NCBI GenBank assembly: GCA_012719015.1
Contig: JAAYBE010000217.1
Span: 1-13,461, forward strand
Origin: Actinomycetota bacterium
GTDB lineage: Bacteria; Actinomycetota; Thermoleophilia; UBA2241
DNA length: 13,461 nucleotides
Direction of reading: 5' to 3'
Of the stretch, positions 1 to 7,550 are shown in pieces (position 1 is the stretch's first letter; each line of letters starts with the position of its first letter). The notes under the pieces are model-generated. The model saw nothing but the letters and a program-made list of their open reading frames with translations, did no database searches and was not told the DNA's origin. A program made the position numbers and the translations under genes.

Positions 1-42
1 GATCCCACCGTGGTCGAGGACCTCAAGGCCAACAAGCAGTAG
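1..42 (+). CDS. C-terminal end of an unidentified protein (5' truncated by the window)
   Basis: Frame 1 reads DPTVVEDLKANKQ and then TAG at 40-42. Only 13 residues are visible, too few to assign a family. The call rests on an open frame from the window edge, a stop, and a strong hairpin terminator 24 nt further on, which is what the end of a transcription unit looks like. The residues are charged and typical of a helical C-terminal tail. No function is proposed. Confidence 0.5.
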   Translation, partial: DPTVVEDLKANKQ

Positions 43-65
43 TCCCGACCCGGAGACGAGCGCTC

Positions 66-103
66 GAAGAGGGCGGGCGGCCGGCACGGCGCCCGCCCTC
101 TTC
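66..103 (+). terminator. Hairpin transcription terminator
   Basis: A perfect 14-bp inverted repeat: arm 66-79 (gaagagggcgggcg) pairs with 90-103, with a 10-nt loop at 80-89. The following bases are pyrimidine-rich (tcgtccc) but there is no proper T-run, as is common in high-GC genomes. It closes the transcription unit of the partial gene ending at 42 and separates it from the transporter gene that follows. Confidence 0.75.
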
Positions 104-151
104 TCGTCCCGGCCGCGCGACGGCGCCATGGGCCGGACGCCGTGCGGGGTG

Positions 152-157
152 TACGAT
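152..157 (+). promoter_or_regulatory. Putative -10 element (TACGAT) for the transporter gene
   Basis: TACGAT lies 36 nt before the chosen ATG at 194 and resembles the TAnnnT hexamers seen before other genes in this window. There is no convincing -35; at 17-nt spacing the sequence is tgggcc. A start site would fall near 164, giving a leader of about 30 nt that contains the ribosome binding site. Confidence 0.35.
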
Positions 158-193
158 GGTCAGCCGGCAGGCAAGGCGAGAAAGGGGACCCGC

Positions 194-1820
194 ATGCCCA
201 GGCGCGGAGCCGCCGTGGCGGGAGCAGGGCTCGTCCTGCTCACGCTGGCGACGGGCCAGTTCCTCATGACGCTCGACAGCTCCGTCATGAACGTCTCCAT
301 CGCCACGGTGGCCGCAGACGTGGGGACCACGGTCAGCGGCATCCAGACGGCGATCACCCTCTACATGCTGGTGATGGCGACCACCATGATCACGGGCGGC
401 AAGATCGGCACGATCATCGGCCGGCGCCACGCGTTCGCCATCGGCTGCATCGTGTACGGCGCCGGCTCGATGACCACGGCCCTCGCCCCGGACCTGACGG
501 TGCTGCTCTTCGGCTGGTCGCTGCTCGAGGGCCTCGGAGCGGCCCTGATCCTGCCCGCCATCGTAGCCCTGGTCGCAGCGAACTTCCCGCCCGAGGGACG
601 GACCAGAGCCTATGGGCTCGTCGCCGCCGCCGGCGCGGTCGCGGTGGGCGTCGGGCCGGTGCTCGGCGGCCTGGGACCACCTACTTCTCCTGGCGGTGGG
701 TGTTCGCCGGCGAGGTCGTGCTGGTGCTGCTCATCCTCGCCCTCACGCGCCGCGTCAGGGACACGCCGCCGCCGAAGACACGACCCAGGCTCGACCTCGT
801 GGGCACCGGGCTTTCCATGGCGGGTCTCGGGATGATCGTGTTCGGCATCCTCAAGGCCTCCTCCTGGGGCCTGGTCAGGGCCAAGGCCGGCGGGCCCGAC
901 CTCCTCGGTCTCTCGCCCACGATCTGGCTGATCCTCGCCGGGGCGCTCGTGCTCTACGGGTTCTTCTCGTGGGAGGACCGCCTCGTGGACCGGGGCGGCG
1001 AGCCGCTCTTCGACCCGGCGATCCTCAAGATCAGCCACCTCCTGGGCGGGCTCATGACGTTCATGTTCCAGTTCTTCCTGCAGGGGGCGGTCTTCTTCAT
1101 CGTCCCGCTGTTCCTCTCGGTCGCGCTCGGGTTGAGCGCGATCGACACCGGCCTGCGCGTGCTGCCGCTCTCGCTCGCCCTGCTGGTCGCGGCGATCGGC
1201 ATCCCGCGGATGCGCCCGCAGGCGAACCCCCGCCGCGTGAGCCGCATCGGCATCCTGCTGATCCTCGCCGGCATCATCGTGCTCGTGGGCGGCATCGACA
1301 TCGATGCCGACGCCGGCGTCGTGCTCTGGCCGATGCTGCTGATCGGCTTCGGCATCGGGGCGCTCGCCTCGCAGCTCGGCGCCGTGACCGTCTCCGCCGT
1401 GCCGGACGACCAGGCCGCCGAGGTCGGCGGCCTCCAGAACACCTTCACCAACCTCGGCGCCTCCCTGGGCACCGCGATCGCCGGCACCGTGCTCCTGCTC
1501 GTGCTCACCAGCGCGTTCCTGACCAACGTGACCGACAACCCGACGATCCCGCAGGAGGTCAAGGACGCCGCCGACGTCGAGCTCGCCTCGGGGATCCCGT
1601 TCATGTCCGACGCCGACCTCGAGGAGGCGATGCAGGCCGCGGGTCAGGGCGCCGAGGTGACGCAGGCGGCGGTAGAGGCGAACCGCGCCGCGCGCATCGA
1701 GGCGCTCGACGCCACCCTGATAGTCCTGGCCGTGATCGGAGTCGTGGCGCTCTTCCCACCCGCCGCATGCCGAAGCAGCACCCGGGGGCGGCGCCGCCGG
1801 ACGGAGCAGCGGCCGGCTGA
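194..1820 (+). pseudogene. DHA2-family MFS drug efflux transporter, reading frame broken at two sites
   Basis: A 14-TM proton-driven multidrug exporter of the DHA2/EmrB-QacA type, acting in the cytoplasmic membrane. The start at ATG 194 is chosen because aaagggga (181-188) lies 5 nt upstream; an in-frame ATG at 128 has no such site. The N-terminal part (194 to about 673) shows the TM1 motif LDSSVMNVSIATVA, the motif A-like loop GKIGTIIGRR and the motif C-like GPVLGG. The frame is then lost. It resumes from 676 as TTYFSWRWVF and continues to about 1755 through TM segments and an FTNLGASLGTAIAG stretch. It is lost again, and the conserved-looking basic tail TRRMPKQHPG ends at TGA 1818-1820. Adding one base near 674-676 and one near 1756 gives 543 codons (542 aa), a normal length for the family. 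Both breaks sit in G or C runs, so they are either sequencing or assembly errors or a recent inactivation. Confidence 0.8.
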
Positions 1821-1834
1821 GCCGAGCCACAGGA

Positions 1835-1883
1835 CCCGCGGCGGCCGGCGGACCACGACGCAGGGAATCGTTGCCGCCGCGGG
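1835..1883 (+). terminator. Possible long-loop terminator hairpin after the transporter
   Basis: A perfect 11-bp inverted repeat: 1835-1845 (cccgcggcggc) pairs with 1873-1883, with a 27-nt loop. It starts 14 nt after the transporter stop. There is no T-run, and GC-rich sequence forms such repeats by chance fairly often, so a terminator role is only suggested by position. The interval 1821-2133 otherwise holds the promoter and leader of the next gene. Confidence 0.3.
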
Positions 1884-1945
1884 CGGCCGGGCCGGCGTCC
1901 ACTCTCTCGCGTGTCCGGAGCGTCGGCCGGGCCGTGGCGGCGAGG

Positions 1946-1974
1946 GTGAACGCCGGCCGCGCACGCGATAGACT
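1946..1974 (+). promoter_or_regulatory. Putative promoter of the acyl-CoA synthetase/acetyltransferase gene
   Basis: A -35-like GTGAAC (1946-1951) is followed at exactly 17 nt by the -10 hexamer TAGACT (1969-1974). The start site would be near 1981, leaving a leader of about 150 nt before ATG 2134. The same -10 hexamer occurs upstream of the LOG gene at 9882. Confidence 0.5.
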
Positions 1975-2000
1975 GCTCAGGGAACCCCCGAGCCGGTCAC

Positions 2001-2022
2001 CGATGCGCGGACCCCCGCATCG
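2001..2022 (+). repeat. Hairpin in the 5' leader of the acyl-CoA synthetase/acetyltransferase mRNA
   Basis: A 7-bp perfect stem: 2001-2007 (cgatgcg) pairs with 2016-2022 (cgcatcg), with an 8-nt loop. It begins about 20 nt after the predicted transcription start. No known riboswitch or attenuator is recognised. It may be only a stabilising 5' hairpin. Confidence 0.3.
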
Positions 2023-2133
2023 CCGCGGCCTCGTGGGCGTGCTCGGGCCTGTCCCCGACGTCGCAGCAAGGCGGCGCGCCGCGGCGGCACACCCGCAGCG
2101 GGCCGCAGCAACCATGGAAGACGGGATCGGCAG

Positions 2134-4818
2134 ATGAGCACACGCAATCTCGACAAACTCTTCGACCCCAAGAGCATCGCCGTCATCGGCGCGAGCAACA
2201 AGAAGGGGTCTGTCGGATACATACTCCTGCGCAACCTGATCGGCGCCGAGTACCAGGGCATCGTCTATCCGGTCAACGTCTCGGCCCAGTCGGTCCAGGG
2301 CATCCAGGCCTACGCCAGCATCAGCCAGGTGCCGCGCAAGATCGACCTCGCCATCATCGCCGTGCCGGCCAAGGCCGTGCCCCAGACGGTGCGTGAGTGC
2401 GGCGAGGCGGGTGTGGCAGGCGCCGTCATCGTCAGCTCCGGGTTCAAGGAGGTCGGCAAGGAGGGCAAGCGGCTCGAGGACGAGGTCATGTCCATCGCCG
2501 AGAGCTACGGCGTGCGCGTCGTCGGCCCCAACTGCCTCGGCTACATCCGCCCCGCGATGAACCTCAACGCGACGTTCGCCCACGTCATCCCGCCGGCCGG
2601 CCGCATCGCCTTCTTCAGCCAGAGCGGCGCACTCGGCACCGCCATCCTCGACTGGGCCGCCGCCAACAACGTCGGCTTCAGCGCTTTCGTCAGCGTCGGC
2701 TCCATGAGCGACGTGGACTTCGGCGACCTGATCGACTACTTCGGCGCCGATGCGCACACGAGCAGCATCATCCTCTACATCGAGTCGCTGACCGACGCCC
2801 GCAAGTTCATGAGCGCGGCGCGCCACTTCGCCAAGAGCAAGCCGATCATCGTGGTCAAGAGCGGCCGCACGGCGCGCAGCGCGCTCGCGGCCGCCAGCCA
2901 CACCGGCGCCATCGCCGGCGACGACACGCTCTACAACGCGGTCTTCCGCCGCGCCGGCGTCGTCCGCGTCGACCAGATCGAGGATCTCTTCGACGCGAGC
3001 GAGGCGCTAAGCCGCGTCACCAGCCCGCGTGGCCCGCGGCTCGGCATCGTCACCAACGCCGGCGGCCCCGGCGTCATGGCCAGCGACCGTCTGCTGCACC
3101 TCGGCGGCGAGCTGGCCGAGCTCGCCCCGGAGACCGACGAGCGGCTCAAGGGGCTGCTGCCCGGGTTCGCCGCGCGCGGCAACCCCGTCGACGTCGGCGG
3201 CGACGCCGACGCGGACCGCTACGCCGCCGCCGCCCAGGCGCTCATGGACGACCCCAACTGCGACGGCGTGCTCGCCATCCTCACGCCGCAGGCCATGAGC
3301 GACCCCACCGGCACCGCCCAGTCCCTGGTGGAGGTCTCCCGCACCCACCAGCTCAAGCCGCTGCTGACCTCGTTCATGGGCGTGATCAAGGTCGCCGAGG
3401 CGCTCCGGATCCTGCGCGCGGCGCACGTGCCCACCTTCAGCACGCCCGAGGACGCGGTCGGCGCCTACATGTACATGTACCAGTACACGCGCAACCTCGC
3501 GAACCTCTACGAGACGCCGTCCGACATCCTGCCCGACTTCGACCCGGACAGGGACGCGGTCAAGCGGACCTTCCTCCAGGTGGCCCGCGACGGCCGCAGC
3601 ATCCTCAGCGAGCCCGAGGCCAAGGCGGTGCTCGACGCCTACCAGATCCCGGCCGTCAAGACCGTGGTCGCACGGTCTGCGGAGGAGTGCGCCAAGGCGG
3701 CGGAGAAGCTCGGCTTCCCGGTCGCGATCAAGGTCCTCAGCCACGACATCACGCACAAGAGCGACGTCGGCGGCATCGCCCTGAACGTGCGCTCCGCCTC
3801 CGAGGCCGCCAACCAGTTCAGCAAGATCACGACGCGGGTGCAGGAGGCGCGCCCCGACGCGACCATCATCGGCGTCTCCGTGCAGGTCATGAGCCGAGGG
3901 GGCTACGAGGTCATCCTCGGCTCCAAGAAGGATGCCACCTTCGGTCCGGCGATGATGTTCGGCATGGGCGGCACCGGCGTGGAGCTGTACCGCGACGTGG
4001 CGGTCGACTTCCCGCCGATCAACCAGGCGCTGGCGCGCTCCATGATCCAGAGCACCAAGGTGAGCCGGCTGCTGAGGGGCTTCCGCGGCAAGGACGCGGT
4101 CGACATCGCCGCGGTCGAGCAGGCACTGGTGAAGATGGGCTATCTGCTGGTCGACTTCCCCGAGATCCTCGAGATGGACATCAACCCCCTGCAGGTGCGC
4201 ACCGACGGCGTCTGCGCGCTCGACGCCCGCATCGCGATCGAACCCAAGGACGTGCGCAAGATCACGCTGCCGGGCGCCCATCTCATGATCTCCATGTACC
4301 CGACCAAGTACCGCTGGGAGGTGCCGCTCGACGGCGAAGAGGTGGTCATCCGCGCCATCAAGCCGGAGGACGAGCCCCTCTGGGCCGAGATGATCGAGTC
4401 GCTCTCACCCGAGACCGCGGAGTACCGCTTCTTCGGCCCCGTCAAGGAGATCACCAAGTCGATGCTGGTGCGTTACTGCCACATCGACTACGACCGGGAG
4501 ATCGCCCTCGCCGCCATCCGTCAGCCCAAGGGCAGGAAGAAGAAGATGATGCTCGGCGTCGCGCGGCTCACGATCGAGACCGCCAACGTGGAGGAGGGCG
4601 AGTTCGCGATCGTCGTGCGCGACGCCTACCAGCGCAAGGGCATCGGCAGCAAGCTCATGGACGCGCTCATCCAGGCCGCCCGTGACCGTCACGTGCGCGA
4701 GGTCCGCGGCCACGTGCTGGCGGCCAACCCGGCCATGACCCGCTTCGCCGAGGATCTCGGATTCGACGTGCGGCCGGGCGAGGAGCCGGAGATCAGGGAG
4801 CTGGTGCTGCGCCTGTAG
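2134..4818 (+). CDS. Pat/PatZ-like protein: ADP-forming acyl-CoA synthetase fused to GNAT acetyltransferase
   Basis: 894 aa, close to E. coli PatZ (YfiQ), and probably cytosolic. In order it carries a CoA-binding Rossmann domain (about 6-137, SIAVIGAS), succinyl-CoA-ligase-like domains (about 150-460), an ATP-grasp domain (about 480-705, HKSDVGG, EMDINPLQ) and a C-terminal GNAT domain (about 735-894). In the GNAT domain, Q833-R834-K835-G836-I837-G838 is the acetyl-CoA loop and E823 is the likely general base. The family acetylates lysines, for example on acetyl-CoA synthetase. Unlike the enterobacterial Pat enzymes, as I recall them, it keeps the catalytic histidine of ADP-forming ligases (ASHTGAIAG, H256) and the ATP-grasp histidine (H541), so acyl-CoA synthetase activity is plausible. 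The start at 2134 has GGGA 7 nt upstream. The gene is alone on its strand and its last 26 bp overlap the convergent peptidase gene. Confidence 0.9.
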   Translation: MSTRNLDKLFDPKSIAVIGASNKKGSVGYILLRNLIGAEYQGIVYPVNVSAQSVQGIQAYASISQVPRKIDLAIIAVPAKAVPQTVRECGEAGVAGAVIVSSGFKEVGKEGKRLEDEVMSIAESYGVRVVGPNCLGYIRPAMNLNATFAHVIPPAGRIAFFSQSGALGTAILDWAAANNVGFSAFVSVGSMSDVDFGDLIDYFGADAHTSSIILYIESLTDARKFMSAARHFAKSKPIIVVKSGRTARSALAAASHTGAIAGDDTLYNAVFRRAGVVRVDQIEDLFDASEALSRVTSPRGPRLGIVTNAGGPGVMASDRLLHLGGELAELAPETDERLKGLLPGFAARGNPVDVGGDADADRYAAAAQALMDDPNCDGVLAILTPQAMSDPTGTAQSLVEVSRTHQLKPLLTSFMGVIKVAEALRILRAAHVPTFSTPEDAVGAYMYMYQYTRNLANLYETPSDILPDFDPDRDAVKRTFLQVARDGRSILSEPEAKAVLDAYQIPAVKTVVARSAEECAKAAEKLGFPVAIKVLSHDITHKSDVGGIALNVRSASEAANQFSKITTRVQEARPDATIIGVSVQVMSRGGYEVILGSKKDATFGPAMMFGMGGTGVELYRDVAVDFPPINQALARSMIQSTKVSRLLRGFRGKDAVDIAAVEQALVKMGYLLVDFPEILEMDINPLQVRTDGVCALDARIAIEPKDVRKITLPGAHLMISMYPTKYRWEVPLDGEEVVIRAIKPEDEPLWAEMIESLSPETAEYRFFGPVKEITKSMLVRYCHIDYDREIALAAIRQPKGRKKKMMLGVARLTIETANVEEGEFAIVVRDAYQRKGIGSKLMDALIQAARDRHVREVRGHVLAANPAMTRFAEDLGFDVRPGEEPEIRELVLRL

Positions 4819-7114
4819 TCGCCGGCAACCTCAGGGCGGCCTCGGTCAGCGTGCCGTCGCCGAGGCCGCCGGGGAGCATGCCGGCCGGGCGGGCGGGGTA
4901 CGCCCCCGCGGCGCCGGCCGGCAGGCCGTACGAGTAGTCCACCGCACGCAGCAGCACCGACCGGCCGGCCGCGAAGCGGAGCGTGACGACGATCCCCTCC
5001 GGCGGCGGCGCATGGTAGTCGAACGACCAGCGCACCGTGCTGCCGTCCAGCAGCGCCGTGTCCGCGCCGCCGAGCTCACGTCCGTGGACGCTCGCGCTGA
5101 GACGGCCGACCACGGTGTGCACCACCAGGCTGACGACCGCCGCGTCTGGGCCGGACCGCACGCGGACCTTGACCGTGCGGCGGTCCCCCGCGACGGCGTC
5201 GGACAGCACCGTGACGCGTGGCGGCCGGAGGCCGTAATCGGGCGCCGGCGCATCGAGCGTCAGCCGCGGCCCGAGATGGGGGTAGTACTCCGGGATCGGC
5301 CGTCCCTGCGGATGCGCACCCAGGAACGCACGCGTGTAGTCGTCGTTACGGTCGATCGTCTCCCACCGCGTCCCGCCGTCCGCGGCCAGCCGGTACGAGA
5401 CGCTAGTGAACCTAGGATGCTCACTGTCGAACGCCACCGTGGACCCGACGGCGAAGAGGACTGCCGCGCCGGCCACCGCCAGCGCGCCAGGCAGCCAGAG
5501 ACGGAAGGCGGGCAGGACGACTGCCAGCGGCAGCACGAGGAGGCCGGCGAGCAGCCACACGGCGATCACCGTGACGCCCTGCTCGAGCCCCGCCGACATG
5601 AGCAGCAGGTAGACGGCCGAGCTGAGCAGCATCAGACCAGGCACGGCGCCGGAGAGAGCGATGAGCGCCGCCGCCGGTCGCACGCGCGCGGCGCCGTCGA
5701 CCAGGGCGGCGCCGGCAAGGCCGAGCGCGGCGGCGGCCAGCGGCCACGTGAGCAGGTGGCCGGCGCCGGGAAAGGCGACGCCCACGACCACGGCGGCCGC
5801 CGCCCACCAAGCCAGGGCGACCACGGCGACGTCCCAGACGCGCAACCGGCGCAGCAGGAACGCGTAAACGAGAAGGACGACGGCCGAGGAGAGCAGCACG
5901 AGGCCGAGACGGTACCAGTCGCTGATCACCACGCCGGTCCCCGTCCACGCACGATCCTCGTAGGCGGTCCGGTACATGGCCCAGACGAGTCCGACGACCG
6001 CGAGCGAGGCGACCAGGGCACCGACGGTGGCGAGCGCCGACCGCGCGACGCCGCGTGCAGTGAGCAGCCGGCGGCGCGCCGCCAGGACGACGACGCCGAC
6101 GTACAGCGCCAGGGCGAGGGCGAGGAAGGGCCGCACCAGCGCCACGGGATACGAGATCGCATTGCTGCCGACGACGTTGAAGTACACGACGTCGGACCCC
6201 TGCATCCGCCGCAGGTCCGCGTCGCCGAACCTGCGCGTCAGAGCCAGTACCGTCTCGCCCGCGTGCTGGAGAGCCGCCTCGTCGAACGAGTCCAGCGAGT
6301 CGTAGGCGGTGTGGTCGTACGCAGGTCCGTCGAGCATCCCGAAGCTCAGGCCGGGGATGCCGTGGCCTGTCAGCGCGCGGAAGTCGCTCACCACCGGCAG
6401 ACGGCGTGAGACCTCGTACATGAGCGAGGAGCCGTAGGGACGAGCGGCCGCCAGGTACTGCTCGATGAGCCGGCCGTTGCCGCGGCTCGTCTCGTACATG
6501 AGGAGCGGCGACGACGAGCCGGGGCTGTCGACGTTCAGCGCCACGCCGGCCCCGTACGCCCACGGGTCGTCGCGCAGGAAGGCCTGCGCACCGAGAAGTC
6601 CGCGCTCCTCGCCGTCGGTGAGCAGGAAGACGACGTCGTTGCGCAGCGGCGGGCCGGCCCGCAGGGCGCGCGCCGCCTCGAGCAGCACGGCGACGCCGCT
6701 GCCGTCGTCCGCGGCGCCGGCCGCGGTGGGCACCGAGTCGTAGTGCGCCACCAGCAGGACCGCACGCGAGTGGTCACGGCCCGCCAGGCGGCCGACGAGG
6801 TTGCGCACGCGCCCCGCGACGCGCGGCTGCCGCGCCGACACCACCTCGGCTTCCCGCGCGTGCGGGCCCAGACCCAGCTCCTGGAGACGGGCGTGGAGGT
6901 ACCCGCGCACGATGGTCGCCCGCGCCGAGCCGATCGGACGCGGCGCGGCGGCGATCACGCGCAGCGTCTCCATGGCGCGGCCGGACGAGAACTCCGTCGC
7001 CGCCGCCGACGCCGGCGCCGGACCGGGCACGTCCCAGGGCGTGACCGCGAACACGATCATCGCCACGACGGCGACCGCGATCAGGGCTGCCAGAATCAGG
7101 CGGCGGACGTCCAT
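4793..7114 (-). CDS. Membrane-anchored M28-family zinc peptidase with multi-TM domain
   Basis: 773 aa. Residues 6-25 form a signal anchor. The M28 aminopeptidase-like domain (about 45-300) shows the two-zinc ligand set: H124 (VAHYDS), D136 (AADDGSG), E169 as general base and E170 (DGEERGLLG), D196 (NVDSPG) and H268 (YDHTAYDS). About eight TM helices follow (about 324-560), then a 210-residue soluble beta-rich-looking tail. This layout resembles ERMP1/Pff1-type membrane M28 proteases. The catalytic domain should face outside the cytoplasm and release N-terminal residues from peptides; the substrate is unknown. The start at ATG 7114 is chosen because the hydrophobic anchor begins there and a -10 element sits 6 nt upstream. 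The frame stays open further upstream, but only through the SRP RNA gene and its promoter. It is divergent from the SRP RNA and convergent with the acetyltransferase gene. Confidence 0.9.
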   Translation of the reverse strand: MDVRRLILAALIAVAVVAMIVFAVTPWDVPGPAPASAAATEFSSGRAMETLRVIAAAPRPIGSARATIVRGYLHARLQELGLGPHAREAEVVSARQPRVAGRVRNLVGRLAGRDHSRAVLLVAHYDSVPTAAGAADDGSGVAVLLEAARALRAGPPLRNDVVFLLTDGEERGLLGAQAFLRDDPWAYGAGVALNVDSPGSSSPLLMYETSRGNGRLIEQYLAAARPYGSSLMYEVSRRLPVVSDFRALTGHGIPGLSFGMLDGPAYDHTAYDSLDSFDEAALQHAGETVLALTRRFGDADLRRMQGSDVVYFNVVGSNAISYPVALVRPFLALALALYVGVVVLAARRRLLTARGVARSALATVGALVASLAVVGLVWAMYRTAYEDRAWTGTGVVISDWYRLGLVLLSSAVVLLVYAFLLRRLRVWDVAVVALAWWAAAAVVVGVAFPGAGHLLTWPLAAAALGLAGAALVDGAARVRPAAALIALSGAVPGLMLLSSAVYLLLMSAGLEQGVTVIAVWLLAGLLVLPLAVVLPAFRLWLPGALAVAGAAVLFAVGSTVAFDSEHPRFTSVSYRLAADGGTRWETIDRNDDYTRAFLGAHPQGRPIPEYYPHLGPRLTLDAPAPDYGLRPPRVTVLSDAVAGDRRTVKVRVRSGPDAAVVSLVVHTVVGRLSASVHGRELGGADTALLDGSTVRWSFDYHAPPPEGIVVTLRFAAGRSVLLRAVDYSYGLPAGAAGAYPARPAGMLPGGLGDGTLTEAALRLPATTGAAPAP
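4835..4870 (+). terminator. Hairpin terminator for the acetyltransferase gene, embedded in the convergent peptidase gene
   Basis: A perfect 11-bp stem: 4835-4845 (ggcggcctcgg) pairs with 4860-4870 (ccgaggccgcc), with a 14-nt loop. It begins 16 nt after the TAG of the plus-strand gene and lies wholly inside the last codons of the minus-strand peptidase. There is no T-run on either side. It could stop or pause polymerase arriving from the plus strand. Confidence 0.45.
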
Positions 7115-7120
7115 GACTCC

Positions 7121-7149
7121 ACTGTAGCCGCAGGAGGGCGGAAGGTCAG
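7121..7149 (-). promoter_or_regulatory. Promoter of the M28 peptidase gene, predicted leaderless
   Basis: On the minus strand CTGACC (7149-7144) matches TTGACA at four of six positions. It is followed at 17 nt by TACAGT (7126-7121). Only 6 nt separate the -10 from ATG 7114, so transcription should begin at or next to the start codon. A GGAG at 7120-7117 lies only 2 nt from the ATG, too close to act as a normal ribosome binding site. Confidence 0.55.
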
Positions 7150-7163
7150 ATGATGAGCGCCGT

Positions 7164-7192
7164 TTGCGTCGCCTCGCACCGCCGGGTAGCCT
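7164..7192 (+). promoter_or_regulatory. Promoter of the SRP RNA gene
   Basis: TTGCGT (7164-7169), a 17-nt spacer and TAGCCT (7187-7192). The predicted start, 7-8 nt downstream at 7199-7200, coincides with the first base of the closing helix of the SRP RNA, which supports both assignments. Confidence 0.65.
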
Positions 7193-7199
7193 TACATGT

Positions 7200-7469
7200 G
7201 GCCGCGCTAGGCGGGGAGCCAGCGGTGCCCTGTACCCGCAATCCGCTACAGCGGGGCTGAATCCCCGCCCGAGGGGCCGTCCCGCGAGGCTGTCAGCCGT
7301 GATGCGGCGTTGATGGCCGGGTCCTGCGCAATGGAACCCTGCGAACCCCGTCAGGTCCGGGAGGAAGCAGCGGTAAGCAGGCCATTCCATGTGCCGCAGG
7401 GTCGCCTGGCCGGAGCTTGCTCGCGGCAAGGACGCTCGGAGGACGTGCTTCGACGGCGGGTGCGCGGCC
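7200..7469 (+). ncRNA. ffs: Signal recognition particle RNA, large (Alu-containing) bacterial type
   Basis: The RNA component of the signal recognition particle, which with Ffh targets nascent membrane and secreted proteins. The S-domain hallmark is present at 7353-7370 (caggtccgggaggaagca), with a GNRA tetraloop ggga at 7359-7362 and the asymmetric-loop sequence aagcag. The 5' part (ctaggcggggagc, then ggtgccctgtaccc at 7224-7237) matches the Alu domain of Bacillus scRNA as I recall it. The 5' end 7200-7207 (ggccgcgc) pairs perfectly with 7462-7469 (gcgcggcc), which sets both ends and a length of about 270 nt. Within helix 5, 7296-7302 (gccgtga) pairs with 7421-7427 (tcgcggc). The last 101 nt are repeated at 9731-9831, at the far side of an inserted segment. 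Confidence 0.93.
7369..7469 (+). repeat. Direct repeat, copy 1: 3' 101 nt of the SRP RNA (putative attachment site)
   Basis: Identical to 9731-9831 except at 7426 (g versus a) and 7428 (a versus g). It starts within the conserved aagcag loop sequence of the S domain and ends at the last base of the SRP RNA closing helix. Sequence diverges immediately on both sides. The two copies bound the low-GC insert, and this copy completes the functional RNA. Confidence 0.95.
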
Positions 7470-7513
7470 ACTCTTTGACATGGCCGTCATAGAAAAAGGG
7501 TGGTTGGATCGCA

Positions 7514-7550
7514 GCACCAGCAGCTCAACATGCCTCAACAGTTGCTGTGC
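7514..7550 (-). repeat. Imperfect hairpin at the island left end, possible terminator of the island operon
   Basis: Arms 7514-7525 (gcaccagcagct) and 7540-7550 (agttgctgtgc) pair with one bulge and one mismatch around a 14-nt loop. It lies about 75 nt downstream of the 7625 stop on the minus strand, with a TTTTT run (7498-7494, minus strand) about 15 nt beyond it. It overlaps two of three copies of YCTCAAC at 7523, 7533 and 7558. Terminator or recombinase arm site are both possible; neither is proven. Confidence 0.3.

Noticed and set aside
610..2901. Very long antisense open frame (763 codons, minus strand)
   Set aside because: It is the complement of the transporter and acetyltransferase genes, rich in Arg, Ala, Asp and Gly, with no motif. 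Long open frames opposite GC-rich genes are expected.
3007..4281. Antisense open frame of 424 codons (minus strand)
   Set aside because: It lies wholly opposite the well-supported acetyltransferase gene, has a His/Arg/Val/Gly-biased composition and no recognisable domain.
7115..7471. N-terminal extension of the M28 peptidase up to 7471
   Set aside because: The extension would run through the SRP RNA gene and its promoter. The hydrophobic anchor begins at the ATG at 7114, which has a well-placed -10 element.
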